Assembly (NCBI GenBank): GCA_902573865.1
Contig: CACGLI010000008.1
Location: 1 to 35,367, forward strand
From: an uncultured Pelagibacteraceae bacterium
GTDB taxonomy: Bacteria > Pseudomonadota > Alphaproteobacteria > Pelagibacterales > Pelagibacteraceae
Length of the DNA stretch: 35,367 nt
Reading direction: 5' to 3'
Under the pieces are notes generated by a model. The model ran no database searches. It was not told where the DNA came from and was given only the letters and a program-made list of their open reading frames with translations. Shown here in pieces: positions 31,736 through 35,367 of the stretch (the first letter of the stretch is position 1; every line of letters starts with the position of its first letter). The position numbers and the translations under genes were made by a program.

Positions 31736-31811
31736 GTTTTTTTCGTATTTACAAGATCTTATTTAAAGTGTTCAATATAAATAATTAATTAATTAACAAC
31801 AAAGGAAATAT
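31736..31811 (+). promoter_or_regulatory. Leader of livK2 with shared AT element
   Basis: TATAAA (31776-31781) may be a -10 box, but no good -35 is seen at the right distance. At 31782-31798 is TAATTAATTAATTAACA, identical over 17 bases to the livK1 leader, then ACAAAGGAAATAT and the ATG, with AAAGGA as ribosome-binding site. Confidence 0.45.
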
Positions 31812-32915
31812 ATGTTTAGAACATTCAATAAACTTCTTTCATTAATTGCCGGAATATTAATGCTAGCGACAGCTTCAGTAAAAGCTGATGTTGTTGTTGC
31901 TTCTGCTGGACCTATGTCTGGTCAGTACGCTTCATTTGGTGCTCAGTTAAAAGCTGGTGCTGAGATGTGGTTAAAGCACGTTAATAAAAAAGGTGGAATT
32001 AATGGTGAGAAAGTTAAATTAGAAATCGGGGACGATGCTTGCGATCCTAAACAAGCTGTTGCTGTTGCCAACAAATTTGCTGGTCAAGGTGTAGCTTATG
32101 TTGCAGGTCATTTCTGCTCTGGTTCTTCAATTCCAGCTTCTGCGGTTTACAACGAAGAAGGAATTATTCAAGTTTCACCAGCTTCAACAAATCCAGCGTT
32201 AACGGATAAAGGTGGTAAATATACTTTTAGAGTCTGTGGCCGAGATGATCAGCAAGGTGAAGTTGCTGGTAAATTCTTAGCTGAAAACTACAAAGGTAAA
32301 AAAGTAGCTATCCTTCATGATAAAACTGCTTACGGAAAAGGTTTAGCAGACGCGACTAGAAAAAATATGAAGAAAGCTGGCCTTAAAGACGCTATGTACG
32401 AAGCTTATACAGCAGGTGAAAAAGACTATTCTGCTTTAGTTTCAAAACTAAAATCAAATAACATTGATGCAGTATATCTTGGTGGTTACCATACAGAAGG
32501 TGGTTTGATCGTAAGACAAATGAGAGATCAAGGTATGAAAACTAAATTAATCAGCGGTGACGCATTAGTTACAGCTGAGTATTGGGATATCACAGGAAAT
32601 GCAGGCGAAGGTACTTTAATGACTTTCTCTCCAGATCCAAGAAATAACCCTGCTGCTGCAAGTGTTGTAAAAGAATTTAAAGCTGCTGGTATTGAGCCAG
32701 AAGGTTATGTTCTTTATTCATACGCTGCGTTACAAGTATTCGAACAAGCTGCTAATCAAGCTGGAACAAATGATCCTGCTAAAGTTCTTAAAGTTATGAG
32801 AAAAGGTAAGTTTGATACTGTAATCGGATCACTAAGCTTTGACAAAAAAGGTGATGTGAGCTTACCAGGTTATGTATTTTATGAGTGGAGCAAAGGTAAA
32901 TACAAAGAACTGTAA
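31812..32915 (+). CDS. livK: Branched-chain amino acid ABC substrate-binding protein LivK/LivJ type (system 2)
   Basis: Periplasmic receptor of 367 residues with a signal peptide (LLSLIAGILMLATASVKA, cut before DVVVAS). The mature part follows LivJ/LivK closely: ASAGPMSGQYASFGAQLKAGAEMW, NKKGGINGEKVKLEIGDDACDPKQAVAVANK, GHFCSGSSIPAS with the Cys-loop pair (Cys in DDACD and HFCSG), SPASTNPALTDKG, CGRDDQQG and AVYLGGYHTEGGLIVRQM. Ligand contacts with the amino-acid backbone (SSxPAS, STNP) look intact, so leucine/isoleucine/valine or another neutral amino acid is likely. It lies last in the operon, with its own leader and a terminator behind. Confidence 0.93.
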   Translation: MFRTFNKLLSLIAGILMLATASVKADVVVASAGPMSGQYASFGAQLKAGAEMWLKHVNKKGGINGEKVKLEIGDDACDPKQAVAVANKFAGQGVAYVAGHFCSGSSIPASAVYNEEGIIQVSPASTNPALTDKGGKYTFRVCGRDDQQGEVAGKFLAENYKGKKVAILHDKTAYGKGLADATRKNMKKAGLKDAMYEAYTAGEKDYSALVSKLKSNNIDAVYLGGYHTEGGLIVRQMRDQGMKTKLISGDALVTAEYWDITGNAGEGTLMTFSPDPRNNPAAASVVKEFKAAGIEPEGYVLYSYAALQVFEQAANQAGTNDPAKVLKVMRKGKFDTVIGSLSFDKKGDVSLPGYVFYEWSKGKYKEL

Positions 32916-32937
32916 ACCATTTGCTTAGCTAATTTAA

Positions 32938-32961
32938 GAGGGGGCTTAGGCCCCCTTTTTT
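32938..32961 (+). terminator. Intrinsic terminator after livK2
   Basis: AGGGGGC (32939-32945) and GCCCCCT (32950-32956) form a 7-bp GC-rich stem with a TTAG loop followed by six T residues. It lies 23 bp past the livK stop. Confidence 0.9.
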
Positions 32962-32979
32962 ATTTATAGAAAGGAAATT

Positions 32980-33315
32980 ATGGAAATAACTTATGATGAT
33001 TTTAAAAAGGTAAAAATTAAAGTTGGTACTGTCCTAGAGGTAAAAGTAAATGAAAAAGCAAGAAAACCCTCATTAGTGGTTAAGGTAGATTTTGGAAAAG
33101 AGATAGGTATTAAACAATCTTCAGCTCAGATTACCCACTATTACACTCCTGAAAATTTAGTTGGTAAACAAGTGATTGGAGTTTGTAATTTTCCGACAAA
33201 AAATATAGCTGGCGTTGTTTCTGAAGTTTTAGTCCTTGGAGCTATTGAAAAAGACGGAAAAGTTGTCCTAGTGCACCCATCTCAAAAAACTGATAATGGT
33301 TTAGATATTGCTTGA
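32980..33315 (+). CDS. csaA: CsaA-type tRNA-binding-domain protein / chaperone
   Basis: CsaA is a small OB-fold dimer of the EMAP/Trbp111 type reported as secretion chaperone and able to bind tRNA. The 111 residues match closely: VKIKVGTVLEVKVNEKARKPSLVVKVDFGKEIGIKQSSAQIT, YTPENLVGKQVIGVCNFP, IAGVVSEVLVLG and the C-terminal GDxIA-like GLDIA. The ribosome site AAAGGA is 6 nt before the ATG. It precedes a DUF4396 gene with a 1-bp overlap. Confidence 0.9.
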   Translation: MEITYDDFKKVKIKVGTVLEVKVNEKARKPSLVVKVDFGKEIGIKQSSAQITHYYTPENLVGKQVIGVCNFPTKNIAGVVSEVLVLGAIEKDGKVVLVHPSQKTDNGLDIA

Positions 33316-33752
33316 TGAGTTCAGAGACATTTAATTGGAGTTGTAAACACACTTGGTCAAGAAGTGCTAAAAATACATTTTGGTGTTTACTTGGTTGTTC
33401 TATTGGTGATTTTGGAACTATTTTATTTTTTCAATTAACAAAAATTCCTTTTCCTGTTTTGGCAATCATGGTTTTAGCGATAATCAATGGGATTATTACA
33501 AGTATAATTTTAGAAACGATTATCTTATTAAGACAAAATTTTTCTTTAAAGTTAGCTTTTAAAACAGCTGTTGGAATGAGCTTAATTTCAATGGTGAGCA
33601 TGGAAATCGCTATGAATGCTACTGATTATTTTTTAACTGGTGGAGCTATTTTAACTTGGTGGGTTATCCCAATAATGTTAGCTGTAGGATTTGTTACACC
33701 TTGGCCATATAATTACTGGAGATTAAAAAAATTTAATGAGGCTTGTCATTAA
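33315..33752 (+). CDS. DUF4396 small membrane protein
   Basis: A 145-residue membrane protein with about four hydrophobic segments. The N-terminal pattern CKHTWSRSAKNTFWCLLGCSIGDFGTI, with Cys/His and Cys residues at the membrane edge, and ISMVSMEIAMNATDYFLTGG match the DUF4396 family. The closing WWVIPIMLAVGFVTPWPYNYWRLKK is also typical. Function unknown; the Cys/His/Met content is suggestive of metal handling but unproven. The ATG overlaps the csaA stop (TGATG); an in-frame TTG lies one codon earlier. It meets the cytochrome b561 gene tail to tail with a 4-bp overlap. Confidence 0.82.
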   Translation: MSSETFNWSCKHTWSRSAKNTFWCLLGCSIGDFGTILFFQLTKIPFPVLAIMVLAIINGIITSIILETIILLRQNFSLKLAFKTAVGMSLISMVSMEIAMNATDYFLTGGAILTWWVIPIMLAVGFVTPWPYNYWRLKKFNEACH

Positions 33753-34279
33753 GTAATTTTTTTTAAAATTTTATCTTTAAACAATACATGATGAGCGATA
33801 ACAGCTAAAATATGCAGAATTACTAAAGCAATAAGAAGATAGTTTGCATAGATATGAACTTGGTAAAAAGCATCAGCAAGAATAAAATTATCCTTTTTAA
33901 AACCGTAATTAAAAAACAAGAAATTAAGGGTTTCGCCCATATAAAGTTTTTTTAATATTCCAGAAGTTGTTATCATTAATATACTTAAATAAAGTAAAAA
34001 GTGGTTTAATTTTGCTACTAGTGCTTGACCTTTAAAAATATTAATTGATGATGTTGGGTTTGGATTTATAAATTTCCACATTAATCTAAAAAGAGTGATA
34101 TAAAAAATTGTAATACCTACTAAAATATGAACATTTTCAAGCTCAATCCTTTCATCAGAAAACTCCAAACCTACCAAATAAAAACCAAAGGGAATTTGAA
34201 GTATTAACACCAGAAATGTTATCCAGTGAAACAATTTTGCTAGTAGACCATATTCATTTAAACTGTTAAAAAATCTCAT
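33749..34279 (-). CDS. Cytochrome b561 (di-heme membrane cytochrome b)
   Basis: Four-helix inner-membrane cytochrome that shuttles electrons between the quinone pool and periplasmic carriers. From the ATG at 34279 it has 176 residues: LLAKLFHWITFLVLILQIPFG (heme-ligand His), ENVHILVGITIFYITLFRLMWKF with NP after it, LVAKLNHFLLYLSILMITTSG, and QVHIYANYLLIALVILHILAVIAHHVLF. The ligand His residues on helices 1, 2 (or 3) and 4 are present. An in-frame ATG at 34420 would add 47 residues inside the opposing cytochrome c' gene without family similarity, so I reject it. Divergent from cytochrome c' with 18 bp between starts; a redox pair is likely. Confidence 0.88.
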   Translation of the reverse strand: MRFFNSLNEYGLLAKLFHWITFLVLILQIPFGFYLVGLEFSDERIELENVHILVGITIFYITLFRLMWKFINPNPTSSINIFKGQALVAKLNHFLLYLSILMITTSGILKKLYMGETLNFLFFNYGFKKDNFILADAFYQVHIYANYLLIALVILHILAVIAHHVLFKDKILKKIT

Positions 34280-34297
34280 AAGATATTTTATATAATT

Positions 34298-34738
34298 ATG
34301 AAAAAAATAAAAATATTTCTTGTCGCAATTTCCTTTATAATAACGCCTTTTTCCATTGGCGCCCAGAGCGTAGAAGATATAATTAAAGGCAGAAAAGCAA
34401 TGTTTAGTGAAAACTATCAAAATGCTAAAAGAATATCTATTTTGCTTAAATCTGGAAGAATCGATGAAGCGAAACCACTTATGGAGAAAATTTCAAAAAA
34501 TTATATAAAACTTTTAGATTATTTCCCTGAAAATACTAAAGAGGGTTTTAAAACTGAAGCACTGCCAAGTATTTGGGAAAATAAAAAAGAATTTAATGAT
34601 CTTATGAAAAAGGCGTCCGATGATATGATAAAACTAGCCGAGGCTATTGACACTGCTGAAGATCTTAGAGCGATTCAAAAAAAATTAATGTGGAGTAATT
34701 GTTCTGCCTGCCATAGTAAATTTAGAGCACCACATTAA
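34298..34738 (+). CDS. Cytochrome c' family protein (periplasmic)
   Basis: A 146-residue protein with signal peptide (IKIFLVAISFIITPFSIGA, cut before QSVEDI). The mature four-helix-bundle pattern has RKAMFSENYQNAK, LPSIWENKKEFNDLMKKASDDM and the heme-binding site CSACHSKFR near the C terminus, the place typical of cytochrome c'. Cytochromes c' bind NO or CO and may take electrons from a cytochrome b561, which is encoded divergently here. Maturation would need the Ccm pathway, with CcdA at 12.7 kb supplying reducing power. The 5' codons overlap no other gene if the b561 start is at 34279. Confidence 0.9.
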   Translation: MKKIKIFLVAISFIITPFSIGAQSVEDIIKGRKAMFSENYQNAKRISILLKSGRIDEAKPLMEKISKNYIKLLDYFPENTKEGFKTEALPSIWENKKEFNDLMKKASDDMIKLAEAIDTAEDLRAIQKKLMWSNCSACHSKFRAPH

Positions 34739-34744
34739 AATTTA

Positions 34745-35332
34745 ATGCAACTTTTACCATTAATTCTATTTGGTATCGCAACAGCTTTTTCACCAGGACC
34801 AAATAATATCATGACATCATATACAGCTTTTAATTTTGGTTTTAGAAAAGCAATTCCAACTATGCTCGGTGTTATTGTTGGATGGACACTTTTAATTATT
34901 CTTTTACAATTAACATCTGCAGCTGTTTTTCAAAAGTATGAATTTATTCAAACCACAATTAAAATTTTAGGATCAATTTATTTGATATACATGGCTTATA
35001 AATTATCGTTTGCAGGTCAAAAAAAAGATAAAAAAATAGATCCTAAACCAGTTACTTTTCTTAATACTTTTTGGTTTCAATTCATTAACCCTAAAAGTAT
35101 TATCGTAGGCTTAACTTCGATTTCATTGTTTATTGATACACAAAACAATTATTTAAGAGACTCTATAATTTTAACATCAGTTTGGTTTTTCATGGCTGTT
35201 GGAAGTCAAACAGCTTGGTGTTTAATGGGAAAATACATGAGAAAATTCGCCACAAGTGATAAATTTATAAAGAATTTTAATTATACAATGTCTTTTTTAC
35301 TTATCGTTTGTGTAATTTTGTTCTATGTATAG
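34745..35332 (+). CDS. LysE-family exporter (second copy type)
   Basis: Inner-membrane exporter of 195 residues with six hydrophobic segments. It starts LLPLILFGIATAFSPGPNNIMTSYTAFNFGFRKAIPTMLGVIVG, the canonical SPGPN form, and later has ILGSIYLIYMAYKLSF and FQFINPKSIIVGLTSISLF (the conserved N-PK). This differs from the 14.8-kb member, which has SPGPPR, so the two probably move different substrates. It follows cytochrome c' by 6 bp. The last 35 bases of the window show nothing further. Confidence 0.9.
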   Translation: MQLLPLILFGIATAFSPGPNNIMTSYTAFNFGFRKAIPTMLGVIVGWTLLIILLQLTSAAVFQKYEFIQTTIKILGSIYLIYMAYKLSFAGQKKDKKIDPKPVTFLNTFWFQFINPKSIIVGLTSISLFIDTQNNYLRDSIILTSVWFFMAVGSQTAWCLMGKYMRKFATSDKFIKNFNYTMSFLLIVCVILFYV

Positions 35333-35367
35333 CTCATGAAATTTAATAGTAAAAATTCTTTTAAATC

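Noticed and set aside
34280-34420. N-terminal extension of cytochrome b561 from ATG at 34420
   Set aside because: The added 47 residues resemble nothing in the family and overlap the cytochrome c' gene; the ATG at 34279 fits the first heme helix.
1-35367. tRNA, rRNA, CRISPR, prophage or insertion sequences
   Set aside because: No cloverleaf-like segments, spaced direct repeats, transposase or phage genes were noticed on reading both strands; a tRNAscan or CRISPR search could confirm.

Overview
The window reads as chromosome of a streamlined, AT-rich marine alphaproteobacterium of the SAR11 clade (Candidatus Pelagibacter or a close relative). The reasons are: very low GC; genes packed with 1-8 bp overlaps; almost no intergenic DNA; heavy investment in periplasmic binding-protein transport (two branched-chain-amino-acid-type ABC systems and one tripartite tricarboxylate system); and a SAM-II riboswitch with further leader structure upstream of metY, an arrangement known from Pelagibacter. 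The species call is an inference from gene content. I see no phage, insertion sequence, CRISPR, tRNA or rRNA.

Layout. 1-1.6 kb: 3' part of rodA, then a bactofilin (cell shape). 1.7-4.8 kb: an FAD amino-acid oxidase-like gene, an EamA exporter and a 2-hydroxyacid dehydrogenase, tightly coupled. 4.8-6.3 kb: a small lipoprotein facing guaC. 6.4-14.8 kb: a neighbourhood rich in sulfur and thiol genes: metY with a complex leader, gshA-gshB with a VOC protein, cysE-msrB, ccdA and grxC, mixed with a phosphatase, a ribokinase, a DUF2805 protein and a small membrane protein. 14.8-22.2 kb: a LysE exporter, then livK, a terminator, and an uninterrupted overlapping run livH-livM-livG-livF-azlC-azlD-glaH. 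22.3-25.3 kb: tctC-tctB-tctA with its own promoter. 25.4-27.3 kb: an outer-membrane beta-barrel protein converging on an AbrB-family membrane protein. 27.3-32.9 kb: a ProC-like reductase coupled to a second livHMGF, with livK last. 32.9-35.3 kb: csaA, a DUF4396 protein, cytochrome b561 divergent from cytochrome c', and a LysE exporter.

The most noteworthy points are as follows. (1) The metY leader (about 7693-7994) holds a promoter, a SAM-II aptamer, a terminator whose loop is complementary to the aptamer's 3' pseudoknot strand, a second structured segment, and two tiny ORFs chained stop-to-start into metY; the ribosome-binding sites of these ORFs compete for one shared complementary strand. 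(2) A glutarate 2-hydroxylase (GlaH/CsiD) gene lies translationally coupled to a Liv-type importer and an AzlCD exporter, and next to a Tct transporter, suggesting a C5-dicarboxylate or lysine-derived catabolic module. (3) A perfect 14-bp hairpin with a T tract contains the start codon of tctB. (4) A 17-bp identical AT element sits just upstream of the ribosome-binding sites of both livK genes.
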